Part shown: piece by piece, positions 46,229 to 54,937 of the stretch | Layout of the letters: the number at the start of each line of letters is the position of its first letter | How positions within the stretch are numbered: the first letter of the stretch is position 1 | NCBI GenBank assembly: GCA_963797085.1 | Contig: CAWCOA010000006.1 | Location: 62,001 to 126,000, forward strand | DNA length: 64,000 bases | Reading direction: 5' to 3' | Origin: JASJBU01 sp963797085 | Lineage (GTDB): Bacteria; Pseudomonadota; Gammaproteobacteria; Chromatiales; Chromatiaceae | Program-made: the position numbers and the translations under genes | The notes under the pieces: model-generated | Told to the model about the DNA's origin: nothing | Seen by the model: only the letters and a program-made list of their open reading frames with translations | Database searches by the model: none

Positions 46229-47332
46229 CTAATCATACCCGGCCATCTCCAGATAGCCGCTGCCGAGCAAGTCTCCCGACGGCTCTTGCCTGACCTCTAC
46301 CGCCCCCTCCCAATATCTCACGCTGAGGTGCATCTCCTGAGCGGCCAGCAGGGCCCTGATGTGCCAGGAAACGGGTTCGCCCTGCAGTTGCATACGCCAC
46401 TCGATGGGATAGCGTCGGCCGTCTGATTCCCAGTATTTGAGTGGAATCAAGTTGATGTCTTGTGCTCTCAAACGTTGTTGCAGCCCATGCTCATCGCTGA
46501 TAGACCCTGCGCTGTGTGGATCGACGGTGCCATCCTTGCGCCGCAGCTGGTAGTACATCAGATTCCGACCATCCTGCAGCTGCAGGGAGAACCAGTCCCA
46601 GCCCTGCTGATCGACCCCGAGGGCGCTGGTGCTCCACTCCCGGTCGAGCCAGCTCAGGCCGGTCACGCGAAGGTTTTCTCCCTGATGGCGGAGTGCGCCT
46701 TGGGCCTGCAGGCGGGGAATCGAATAGTAGTAGGAGGCATTACCTGGCGCTGCGCTTTTTTGACTCAGACCCTTGTCACCCTGCAGGACGATTGGACTCA
46801 CTGGCCGCAGTTCGAGGCGAAGTTCAAATTCATCAGTAGGAATATGCAGTGTCCACAGCTTGTCATCAGCTGTCTTCAGCAGCTGCCAATCTTCCAGCCA
46901 GACCTTGAATGGCTGGCTCGTGGCGCCGGCCAGGCCCACGCCCTGTCTGGCGAAACGTTCGTAGGCGCGATGCTTGCCGGCAGTGAGATCAGATAACGCC
47001 ACATGCCCCATCCAAAGCTGGTTGGTGCGCCAGGCGGAGGGGCTTTCTATCGGTTCGGGTTGCATGGCGATGCGGAACAGGGTGACCTGAAAACCGAACC
47101 TCCGTCCGTCCTCCGCCAGCAGATTGCCGGTCAGGTACCACCATTCGTTGCGGAATTCCGGATGGGGTCCATGATCCTCCGGAAAACGGAATTCCCGTGG
47201 ATCGAAAGCGCGGGCAAAACCCTCATCACCGGCGCCTCCCAAGGCCTCTGCGACCTGCAACGGCTTTGGTTCGGGGCTTTCTGCTTGGCAGCCAAACAGT
47301 AGTAGAAAAATCAACCAGGCGATCCAGGGCAT
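46229..47332 (-). CDS. AttH/CrtC-like lipocalin-domain lipoprotein
   Basis: A 367-residue lipoprotein (lipobox LLLFGC after MPWIAWLIFL). The body matches the AttH/CrtC lipocalin-like family: FPEDHGPHPEFRNEWWYLTG near the start, WLDREWSTSALGVDQQGWDWFSLQL (in parts) in the middle, and the closing SGYLEMAGY. AttH is the fourth component of AttEFGH ABC systems, which matches its position after the ATPase and permease. The ATG at 47332 overlaps the true end of the permease by a few bases; upstream in-frame residues belong to the permease region and are rejected. Confidence 0.85.
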   Translation of the reverse strand: MPWIAWLIFLLLFGCQAESPEPKPLQVAEALGGAGDEGFARAFDPREFRFPEDHGPHPEFRNEWWYLTGNLLAEDGRRFGFQVTLFRIAMQPEPIESPSAWRTNQLWMGHVALSDLTAGKHRAYERFARQGVGLAGATSQPFKVWLEDWQLLKTADDKLWTLHIPTDEFELRLELRPVSPIVLQGDKGLSQKSAAPGNASYYYSIPRLQAQGALRHQGENLRVTGLSWLDREWSTSALGVDQQGWDWFSLQLQDGRNLMYYQLRRKDGTVDPHSAGSISDEHGLQQRLRAQDINLIPLKYWESDGRRYPIEWRMQLQGEPVSWHIRALLAAQEMHLSVRYWEGAVEVRQEPSGDLLGSGYLEMAGYD

Positions 47333-47336
47333 TGGC

Positions 47337-49860
47337 TCACTCCTCGCGCAGGGCCTGAGCCGGGGAAACCCTGCCCATGCGCCATGCCGGGTAGACCCCG
47401 GCCAACAGCGCCGCGCCGACCGCCAGCAGCAGGGCTTCCGCGACTGCGTCAGGGGGCAGCAGGGTGGTAATGCTCCAGCCAAAGGCACGGCGGTTGATGA
47501 CCTCGATCAGCACCTTGTGACATCAGCCAGCCCAGCGGCAGGGAAAAGAGACCGGCATACAGGCCCATCAAACCGGTTTGCAGCAGGGTGAGTCGGGAGA
47601 GCTGGCCGGGAGTCACCCCGGTAGCGCGCATGATGGCCTGCTCACGGGTGCGTTCGAGCTGTAGCGCCATCAAAGCACTGAGCACACCGATGAAAGCGAC
47701 CCCGATCGCCAACAGGCGCAAGACCTGGGTGATAGCGAATGTGCGGTCGAAAATCCCCATCGAATATTCGCGGATCTCCCGGTTTGAGCGAATCCTCAGC
47801 TGTTGATCCAAGCCCTGCAGGGCTTGGCGAATGGCCTGCAGGGCGCTGGCGGGCTCCACATCCGGTTGCAGAATCACGCCAACCGTGGCGAAGGTGTCAT
47901 CGCCCCAGTATCTGCTGTAGGCACTCGCCGGCAGGCTGATCAAGCCTTTATCCGATCCGTAGTCGTAGAAGACCCCGCCGATGGTCAAGCTGAGGGTTCC
48001 CTCGAGGGTCTCCAGCGTCACTTTATCACCGGTATGCAGGTCATGCCGGAAGGCATAGGGTTCGGAGATCAGCAGCGTCTCGCCACGTTGATAGCCGCTC
48101 CACAGGTCTTCGAGAGGCGGCTCAAGGAATTTAAAGCCTTTGTGGGTGTTGGCGGCAAAATCCAGGATCAGCAGATCCACCGGTCCATGCTGGCCTTGAA
48201 TGGTCACCCGGCGGCCGGTGCTGGTATCGGCCACCTCCGGCAGGGCCTGGATGCGCTGGCGAACCTCTGGCAACAGCGCCGCGTCGGAGCTGCTCGCGCT
48301 ACTCGAGACTGCCGAGACATAGATGTCACTGCGCAGGGTGTAGGCAAGCCAGTCGGCAACCGTGGCGCGGAAGCTGGTTATCATGATGCTGACCCCGAGT
48401 GTCGCGGCTACTGCCACGCTGAGGGCGGCGATGGAGAGTCCAGTGCGGCTCAGGTTGGCACCTATACCCCGCAGGGCAAAACGCAACAGCAGCCTGCCAG
48501 GTTTACCGGATCGATTGGGTCGATTGCTCAGGCGGCTCAACTGGGCGACGCCTAGTGGGACGAGCAGGCTGTAACCGGCAATGATCATGAATAGACCGCT
48601 GAATCCCCCCAGCAGATTTTTCCCGGAGGCGTCGATCAACAGCCAGCCGATCAGCAGTGTGGCAATGCCCAGCACAGCTACCCAGGGCAGGCCCCGGTGT
48701 GCACGTAGTTCCAGTTGCGAGCGGCGCAGCGCGCTGACCGGCAGGGTGCCTGCAGCTTCGATGGCCGGGGCGAGCGCCGCGAGCAGGGTGACGCCGAGAC
48801 CGACCAGTATGCCTTTGAGCAGGATCAGCGGCTGGATGCTCAATTGGGTAACGGTGAGCACGAAATAGAGATCATTGATGGTGCGGGTCACCAGTTCCAC
48901 CAGATATTGCGCAGTGAATATGCCCAATGCCAGGCCCGCAGCGGTGCCTACCAGGCCCATCAGCAAGGCCTCCAGCAGCAGTAGACTGAACAGGGCCTGC
49001 CGCGTCACGCCGAGCAGACGCAGGGTGGCGAGCAGCTGGCGGCGGCGCAGTACGGAGAAGGTCATGGTGTTGTAGATCAGAAAGGCGCCCACCAGCATGG
49101 CCAGCAGGCTCATGGCGGCCAGGTTGATTTGGAATGCCTCGATCATCTCCAGCATCACCCGGGTGCGGGAGGACGGGACTTCGAGTCGCAACCCCGGAGG
49201 CAGGTCGGCGGCCAGCGACTCGGCCTGCCCCGGTTGCAGGATCAGGTCTATGCGGTCGAGGCGCCCGGGGCTGTCGAGCAGTTCCTGGGCAGTGCTGATA
49301 TCAGCCAGCAGCAGGCCCTCGAGGACGGCGGGATTGTCCCCGGTCAGCAGCTCGACAACCTGAAGAATGACATGGCGTCCGGCGATGGAGACCCTTAGCT
49401 CATCACCCGGACCTATCCCCAGGCGGCCGGCGGTGATGCTTGAGAGCAACACGCTCGCGGGTTGCAGCAGCAGGCGTCTGGCGGCATCCGACTCCAAACC
49501 ACCGCTGAGTTGCCGGAAACTCTCCTCTGCCAGGGGGTCGACACCGACCAGCTGGAGGTTTTCGACCCCCAGTTTGACCAGCCCTTCGACCACTGGGGCG
49601 CTGCGCCGCAGGCCGCGCTCGAGTCGCAATTCACGATAGAAGGATTCGGCCACGCCGGCAGGACCGCCGACGATCTGATGGGTTGCCTTGCCGGTAAGGC
49701 TTTCGGCAGACAGCAGAAAGGCCTGACGGGCGCTCTGGTTGGCCAGATCGATGGCGACAATGACGGCGACACCGAGGGCGATGCCGAGGATCGACAGCCA
49801 GCTCTGCCAGGGGTGGCGGTGTAGATGGCGCAGGGCGCTCAATAACAACAGTCGGCTCAC
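47337..49860 (-). pseudogene. FtsX-type ABC transporter permease (AttFG-like fusion) with a late frameshift
   Basis: About 840 residues with two FtsX halves: the first helix LSILGIALGVAVIVAIDLAN, a three-helix block near residues 255-375, a second block after IGANLSRTGLSIAALSVAVA, and a final block. The running frame leaves the family at GWLMSQGADRGHQ and stops at 47449. Removing one base near 47513 restores VLIEVINRRAFGW, LLLAVGAALLAGVYPAWRMG and QALREE, ending at 47337. GTG at 49860 overlaps the ATPase stop by 4 bases. It probably exports or extracts a lipophilic substrate with the AttH lipoprotein. Confidence 0.85.
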
Positions 49861-50555
49861 CAGGCCAACTCCGTGCCCTGTTCCATGAGTTGACCCTGCT
49901 CCAGGGTGAGGATGCGGTCGGCGCGGCGGGCCACTGCCAGACTGTGAGTGACCAGCAGCAGACTGCTCCGTTCTTCCTTGGCCAGGGAGATCATCAGATC
50001 CAGGGCCTTTTCCCCTGCCGTCTGATCAAGATTGCCGGTGGGTTCATCAGCCAGCACCAGGGCAGGGCGGTGCACCAGCGCGCGGGCAATGGCCACCCGT
50101 TGCTGTTCGCCGCCGGAAAGTTGGTCAGGATAGGCGTCGGCGCGCGGAGCCAGGTCCACGGCCTCGAGTATCTGTTGTACCTTGTCAGCAGCGGCGCCGC
50201 GCGGGAAGCGGTTCAATTCCAGGGGCAGGGCGATATTTTCCGCACTGGTGAGGGTCGGGATAAGGTTGAAAAACTGATAGACGAAACCGATCCGACGACG
50301 CCGGAACAGGGTCAAAGCCGGCTCCTTCAGCCGGGAAATATTTTCCCCTTGAATGATAATCTGTCCGCTGTCCGGGCGGTCGATGCCGGCAATCAGATTC
50401 AGCAGAGTAGATTTGCCGGAGCCGCTGCGACCCAGCAGAGCCACGCACTCACCGGCTTGAATCTGCATCTCTGCCTGGCGAATCACGGCATGGGTTCTAT
50501 TGCCTTCGCGAAAACTGCGGCTTAGGTTTGACAGGTCTACCGCGGATTTATGCAT
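49857..50555 (-). CDS. ABC transporter ATP-binding protein (AttE/LolD-like)
   Basis: A 232-residue ATPase of the LolD/MacB subgroup. Walker A is LLGRSGSGKSTLLN, the Q-loop is VYQFFNLIPTLTSAENI, the signature is LSGGEQQRVAIARAL, Walker B is LVLADEPTGNLD and the switch His is in LLVTHS. It is the first gene of the operon and overlaps the permease by 4 bases (GTGA). The 267-bp palindromic element lies just upstream. Confidence 0.93.
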   Translation of the reverse strand: MHKSAVDLSNLSRSFREGNRTHAVIRQAEMQIQAGECVALLGRSGSGKSTLLNLIAGIDRPDSGQIIIQGENISRLKEPALTLFRRRRIGFVYQFFNLIPTLTSAENIALPLELNRFPRGAAADKVQQILEAVDLAPRADAYPDQLSGGEQQRVAIARALVHRPALVLADEPTGNLDQTAGEKALDLMISLAKEERSSLLLVTHSLAVARRADRILTLEQGQLMEQGTELAW

Positions 50556-50607
50556 GATTTTTGGGTTTCGCGCAATATGAAAGGTAACTGATGTCAGTAC
50601 TCCTCAT

Positions 50608-50874
50608 AGTACTCCATCAAGGTCATATTGATGAGATCAGTTGGTCTGTCAGCGTTCATGGCAAGACACACCTCGCCGCGAATGGCCCGAGTCCTTCGCA
50701 AGAGGCGTAACGCCGCCATGGGCGCTGACAGGCCAACCCTTCGGGCGCTACTGTGGTGTCCCGCTACTGCGTTACAGCGCTTGACAAGGACTCGGGCCAT
50801 TGCCTGCGCGCTGTGCCTTGTGGCGAAACACCACAGTAACGCTGAACCCTTCAATATAGCCTTGGCGGAGTACT
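50608..50874. repeat. 267-bp near-palindromic element
   Basis: The ends AGTACTCCATCAAGGTCATA and, on the other strand, AGTACTCCGCCAAGGCTATA are inverted repeats continuing into ATATTGA. Inside, TCAGCGTT, AATGGCCCGAGTCCTT and GTAACGC recur on both arms, so the whole element folds on itself. As a result both strands contain short frames with similar peptides (MARVL.KR.NA near the start, then RTRAI). It looks like a non-autonomous mobile or structural repeat, not a gene. Confidence 0.75.
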
Positions 50875-51019
50875 AGTATGCCCGGGAAGAGACTGCTGCC
50901 ATCATAACCAGTCACTGTTGGTTTCCCAAATACGCATGATTCACTGGTTTAAGCGGGAGGGATTTTGCGGCATCCTTTGGACTCCTTAATCCAGCTGAGC
51001 AAAGCACTGGAGTCTGACT

Positions 51020-51373
51020 ATGCAAGCACCCCATATCAAAACCGCCATTCCTCTGCAGCGCCACCAGATTGGCAGCTTTGTGGCAACCGTGCTGGGAGAT
51101 ATCGATAGCGATGATCCGGTGGATTATCGTTACATCATGGCGATCGTGGAAGACGGCAAGCAGGAGCCCGCGCTGTATGTGGTTTCGGAACGGAATACCG
51201 GTCCGTCAGCGGCGGAAGGGCGCTTCAGGCTGCGGGTCATCATGGGAGATCAAGAGAAGCTTCTCAACCCCTCGGACGAATGGGGCGAGGTGGATAAGTT
51301 CTCCCTGGCCGGTATGGGGGTCATTGCAAAACTGATGCGGCTGGAAGATGAAACCCCGGTCAGATTGATGTAA
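51020..51373 (+). CDS. Hypothetical protein
   Basis: A 117-residue soluble protein, predicted mostly beta: IGSFVATVLGDIDSDDPVDY, YIMAIVEDGKQEPALYVVSE and RFRLRVIMGDQEKLL, closing with FSLAGMGVIAKLMRL. No family is recognised. It starts at ATG with weak upstream purines. It stands alone between the palindromic element and the repeat protein. Confidence 0.6.
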   Translation: MQAPHIKTAIPLQRHQIGSFVATVLGDIDSDDPVDYRYIMAIVEDGKQEPALYVVSERNTGPSAAEGRFRLRVIMGDQEKLLNPSDEWGEVDKFSLAGMGVIAKLMRLEDETPVRLM

Positions 51374-51589
51374 CCCGAGGCTCGCATTGCCTGTCTATTT
51401 ACTGCTGAATTGTCAGCGGCCAGGCGTCTTCTCTGCAATTCCCGTAGAGGTTAATCCGCCAATCTGGGTGGGCTGCAGAAAATTCTTCATTGAAATTGAA
51501 TCCAATTGTCAGGACAGACGCGTATTAATTTACAACAACGCGTTGCCAGTCTTTTTAAATTGAATTTTTACACGATGAGGAATACGAAG

Positions 51590-51964
51590 ATGAAAAAAGT
51601 CATAAGCTCCATAGCCATTATGTTGTTTGCCGGAACCATCAATGCGGCGACTGACGCCGAGATCTACCACGGTTTCGCCAAGGGCAATCCTGACCTGGAA
51701 ACAGGGTCTGGGTATGATGTGCACAGGTCAGCCGTGCAACCGGGTATCGGCAGCGGTTCCGGGATGATGCGCACAGGAGGTTTCTCGGCCAATCAGATCT
51801 ATCATGGTTTCGAACGTGGAAATCCTGATCTCTATTCCGGTTACAGTAGACATTCAGTAGCCGCTGTTCCGGGCATTGGCAGCCGTTCAAGCGCTTCGCG
51901 TCATTCAGTGGCAACTGATAATGATATCTATCATGGCTTCGAAAAGAACAACCCAGACCTTTGA
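51590..51964 (+). CDS. Exported repeat protein with three IYHGF-x-x-x-NPDL motifs
   Basis: A 124-residue secreted protein: signal peptide KKVISSIAIMLFAGTINAA, then three copies of a motif, EIYHGFAKGNPDL, QIYHGFERGNPDL and DIYHGFEKNNPDL, separated by Ser/Gly/His-rich linkers that both contain V.PGIGS. The ATG at 51590 follows GAGGA and starts the signal peptide directly; an ATG at 51575 is an alternative. I know no function for this motif; the aromatic-His core could bind a ligand or metal. Confidence 0.7.
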   Translation: MKKVISSIAIMLFAGTINAATDAEIYHGFAKGNPDLETGSGYDVHRSAVQPGIGSGSGMMRTGGFSANQIYHGFERGNPDLYSGYSRHSVAAVPGIGSRSSASRHSVATDNDIYHGFEKNNPDL

Positions 51965-52091
51965 GCAGGGTTTTGGTCGATGATCATCCGCAACTGAATT
52001 ATCTACCCAGGGCGTCAGAACCCTTGGGTGGATACTATGCTGCTAGAACCTTTGTTTAGGAAACAGCTTCGCCAAACCCAAGGGATTCAAG

Positions 52092-52457
52092 ATGAGTAAA
52101 GTAGCGATAATTCTGCATGCGGAACCGGGTACCCATGATGCCTTGGGCAGGGAGCTTCATGCGCTGCTCTATGCTACGGAATTACATGAAGAGGGGCATG
52201 ATGTGCAGTTGGTTTTCGATGGTGGAGGTACGAAATGGATTGAACAGTTCAAGCAACCGGACAGTCAACTGGGGCCCATGGATGAAGCGCTTAAGCAAAA
52301 GGGGGTCATCTCTGCAGTGTGCGACTTTTGCATTGAGGCCTTCGATGGAGATAAGGATCTGGTGCGGAGTGAGAATCTCCCCCTGGTTAGTGAATACAAT
52401 GGCCATCCCAGCGTGGCGAAACTGATCTCTAGCGGCTGTCAAGTGATTACCCTCTAG
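52092..52457 (+). CDS. DsrE/DsrF-like family protein
   Basis: A 121-residue protein with the DsrE-like flavodoxin-type fold: MSKVAIILHAEPGTHDALG, the central HALLYATELHEEGHDVQLVF helix-strand pair, and a cysteine pair in VCDFC, with a last Cys in SSGCQVITL. DsrE-type proteins carry or relay sulfane sulfur in sulfur oxidisers, but many homologues have no known role. It is monocistronic and not next to dsr genes here. Confidence 0.8.
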   Translation: MSKVAIILHAEPGTHDALGRELHALLYATELHEEGHDVQLVFDGGGTKWIEQFKQPDSQLGPMDEALKQKGVISAVCDFCIEAFDGDKDLVRSENLPLVSEYNGHPSVAKLISSGCQVITL

Positions 52458-52478
52458 CCAGGCAAGAGCATCTGCGGG

Positions 52479-53234
52479 TCAGAACTCGAAGGCGCCGCCA
52501 ACCCGGAGCTTACCAGGGATTTTCTTTATCCGGCTTCCGGCAAGATAAAGATCGCCCCCTACCTGCAGATCCTTGGGCAGTTTACTAATTTCTACTGCAC
52601 GCAAATCCAGCCAGTCACCGACATTCAAGCCGCTGGGCAAGCGTTTGAGCGGTGTTCCCACAAGATTCAACCAGGCGCCTATCCTCAGTCCCTTGGGCAG
52701 TTCGGCAAGCGGAGTTGCCGAGAGGTCCAATCCTCCTCCGAGAGACAGTCTTTTAGGCAGACTTTTGATCTCAGTATTGACTAGATAGAGATCTCCGCCG
52801 ACGCACAAGCCTTTTGGGATTGATTCGATCAACGAACCCGAGAGATTCAGGTCGCCGCCGACGGCCAAGCCCGCTGGCAGGCGTATGATTCTGGTGTCCC
52901 GCAGATCGAGAGCGCCTCCAACATGCAGGGATTTTGACAGTCGTTTAATTCTTGAGCCACATAACCTGAGATCACCTCCTACCTTGAGTCCTTCCGGAAG
53001 CTCCCGGATAAAGGTTGCAGAGAGATCGAGGCTACCTTGCACGCTCAGGCGCTTGGGAAGTTTCGAGATATCGGTGCCAGCGAGATTCAGACTGCCATGT
53101 ACGGTAAGTTTTTTGGGTAAACGGGTGAGTTCCGCATGGCGCAGGTCAAGGTCACCCTCGACAACCTGGCCGATAGAAATAATACCGGACGGCTGTCCGC
53201 CTTCAGTCATGTTAATAATCACCTTGTTTTTCAT
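52479..53234 (-). CDS. Solenoid protein of 20-residue leucine-rich-like repeats
   Basis: A 251-residue protein made of about ten and a half tandem units of exactly 20 residues with consensus I-x-x-LPKGL-x-VGGDL-x-L-x-G-x-x, for example ISKLPKRLSVQGSLDLSATF and IESIPKGLCVGGDLYLVNTE. The regular period predicts a short-turn beta-solenoid with leucine/valine core ladders. There is no signal peptide or membrane helix, so it is probably cytoplasmic. Function unknown; a binding scaffold is an inference. Confidence 0.75.
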   Translation of the reverse strand: MKNKVIINMTEGGQPSGIISIGQVVEGDLDLRHAELTRLPKKLTVHGSLNLAGTDISKLPKRLSVQGSLDLSATFIRELPEGLKVGGDLRLCGSRIKRLSKSLHVGGALDLRDTRIIRLPAGLAVGGDLNLSGSLIESIPKGLCVGGDLYLVNTEIKSLPKRLSLGGGLDLSATPLAELPKGLRIGAWLNLVGTPLKRLPSGLNVGDWLDLRAVEISKLPKDLQVGGDLYLAGSRIKKIPGKLRVGGAFEF

Positions 53235-53298
53235 TTCGCGCTATCGCTGTTAACTCGTTAAAGTCCAGAAAAACCCCTCCCTGGGATGTTTCTGGAAC

Positions 53299-53326
53299 GG
53301 AATCGAAAATGCGATTTTTCGATTCC
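53299..53326. terminator. Hairpin between the solenoid gene and the RND genes
   Basis: GGAATCGAAAA and TTTTCGATTCC form an 11-bp stem with a 6-base loop. A second 12-bp stem (TTAGTTTCCGTC / GACGGAAACTAA, 53381-53411) lies 55 bases on. Neither has a clean T tract; they may be processing or boundary structures. Confidence 0.4.
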
Positions 53327-53486
53327 TTCATTTTCACCGGCTTATTTCCTTTGTAAATGCTGGCACGCCCCTGTGCCAGATTAGTTTCCGTCTTTTACGG
53401 ACGGAAACTAACTAGCAAGATTCGCCAGAAGACCAGGCATCCTGGTTTCAATAGACAATAAACCACTCTGGTTGCAGAGGAAAACA

Positions 53487-53696
53487 ATGACTGACCTTCG
53501 ATTCCAAGCAAGATCCTGTTTATCTGAGCCGCTAAGGAACCTTAGGCTGGACATTAGAGTCAATCTGTTGACTGAGTCCTTGTCATCAGTCAATCTGCCT
53601 GAGTCTTGGACCAGATTGTTTGGCAGGCTTGTGACCACCTTGCGACAACCACCCAGCAGCCCTCTTAACAGCCGGAGATTTTTACCCTCAGCATGA
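53487..53696 (+). CDS. Possible small leader protein coupled to the RND adaptor gene
   Basis: A 69-residue frame starting at ATG with AGAGGA 6 bases upstream and ending in TGA inside the ATGA that starts the adaptor gene. The basic protein (MTDLRFQARSCLSEPLRNLR) has no recognised domain or signal. The good ribosome site and the ATGA overlap argue for translation; lack of any family argues for caution. Confidence 0.4.
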   Translation: MTDLRFQARSCLSEPLRNLRLDIRVNLLTESLSSVNLPESWTRLFGRLVTTLRQPPSSPLNSRRFLPSA

Positions 53697-54937
53697 AGAT
53701 CCAACGATCCGCCCTCAGGCTAGGCCTGCCTCTGCTCCTGATTGTGCTAGGTATCGGCAGTTTCTCCTATCTGAAGGCGAGCCGGCCGGAACCACCAAAA
53801 CCTGAACCCAAAGAAAAGGTCTGGCAGGTGGATGTTTTCGAGGCGATGCCCCAGGAACTGACGCCCAGCCTCACCCTGTACGGTGAGGTCGAGACACCGG
53901 CCTTGCTGCAGGCTGCAGCGCCGGGACCCGGGCTGGTAACGCAGATCCAGGTGCGCAAAGGCGACATGGCCGTGCAGGGACAATTGCTGCTGACCCTCGA
54001 TCACCGCGACTTCGAATTGGCCGTGGCCCAGGCCGAGGCCGATGTGATGGATCTACAGGCACAGCTCGCCGACCTGGATTTGCGCCACCGCTCCAATCAG
54101 CAAGCCCTGCAGAAGGAACAGCGTTTGCTTAAACTGGCCCAGGCCGACGTTGCCCGTGAGGAGCGGTTGCGTAAACAGAACCTGAGCTCCGAATCTGCGC
54201 TTGACGAGTCGCGCAGCGCCCTGGGTCGCCAGGAACTCTCGGTTATCTCCCGCCAGTCGGAGGTGGAGCGCCATGCGGCCAGCCGCCAGCAGTTGGAGGC
54301 TCGTTTGCAGCGTCACCAGGCAAGTCTGGCGGACGCGCAGTTGGCATTGGAGCGCAGCCAGATCATTGCCCCTTTTAATGGCGTGGTCGCCGCAGTACCT
54401 GTAGCGGTCGGCGACCGGGTGCAGATCGGCAAGGTGTTGTTGACGCTCTACTCCACCACGAAGCTGGAAGTGCGGGCGCGCATTCCGGTGAGCTACCAGG
54501 CCGAGATTCAAGGCGCCCTGAGCAGGGGACAAGAACTCGTCGCCCATGCCGAGTTGTCGGGGCATGCGGTCGAAATGGTCCTGGATAGACTTGCCGGCGA
54601 GGCCGATCCGAGTGGCATTGACGGCTTCTTCAGGGTGGTTGCCGGCGCAGACCGGTTGCGTCTGGGCAACCTGCTGAAGCTGCATTTACACCGTCCGGCT
54701 CAAGCGGACCTGGTGTCGATACCCTTCCAATCGATCTATGGCAACAGCCGCATCTACTTGCTGCGGGATGGCCGCATGCATGGTATTGATGTGGATAGCG
54801 TCGGCCAATATCTGCCGGCCGATGGCCCTTCCGCATTGTTGATTCGGAGTCCTGAAATCAAGGCCGGCGACAGTATCATCCGCAGCCATCTGCCGAATGC
54901 GGTCTCCGGCCTCAAGGTCAAGGTTGCAGAGGGATAA
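53693..54937 (+). CDS. RND efflux periplasmic adaptor (membrane fusion protein)
   Basis: A 414-residue MFP: an N-terminal anchor (LGLPLLLIVLGIGSFSYL), a Pro-rich linker, the biotinyl-lipoyl half (GPGLVTQIQVRKGDMAVQGQ), a long coiled-coil hairpin (about residues 100-210), the second lipoyl half (IIAPFNGVVAAVPVAVGDRVQIG) and beta-barrel and proximal domains. It joins the inner-membrane pump to an outer-membrane channel, which is not encoded nearby. The gene ends at the base before the 288-bp inverted-repeat element that separates it from its pump. Confidence 0.92.
   Translation: MKIQRSALRLGLPLLLIVLGIGSFSYLKASRPEPPKPEPKEKVWQVDVFEAMPQELTPSLTLYGEVETPALLQAAAPGPGLVTQIQVRKGDMAVQGQLLLTLDHRDFELAVAQAEADVMDLQAQLADLDLRHRSNQQALQKEQRLLKLAQADVAREERLRKQNLSSESALDESRSALGRQELSVISRQSEVERHAASRQQLEARLQRHQASLADAQLALERSQIIAPFNGVVAAVPVAVGDRVQIGKVLLTLYSTTKLEVRARIPVSYQAEIQGALSRGQELVAHAELSGHAVEMVLDRLAGEADPSGIDGFFRVVAGADRLRLGNLLKLHLHRPAQADLVSIPFQSIYGNSRIYLLRDGRMHGIDVDSVGQYLPADGPSALLIRSPEIKAGDSIIRSHLPNAVSGLKVKVAEG

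Noticed and set aside
50594..50876. Two overlapping frames on opposite strands within the palindromic element
   Set aside because: They exist because the element is self-complementary; neither has a ribosome site or known family.
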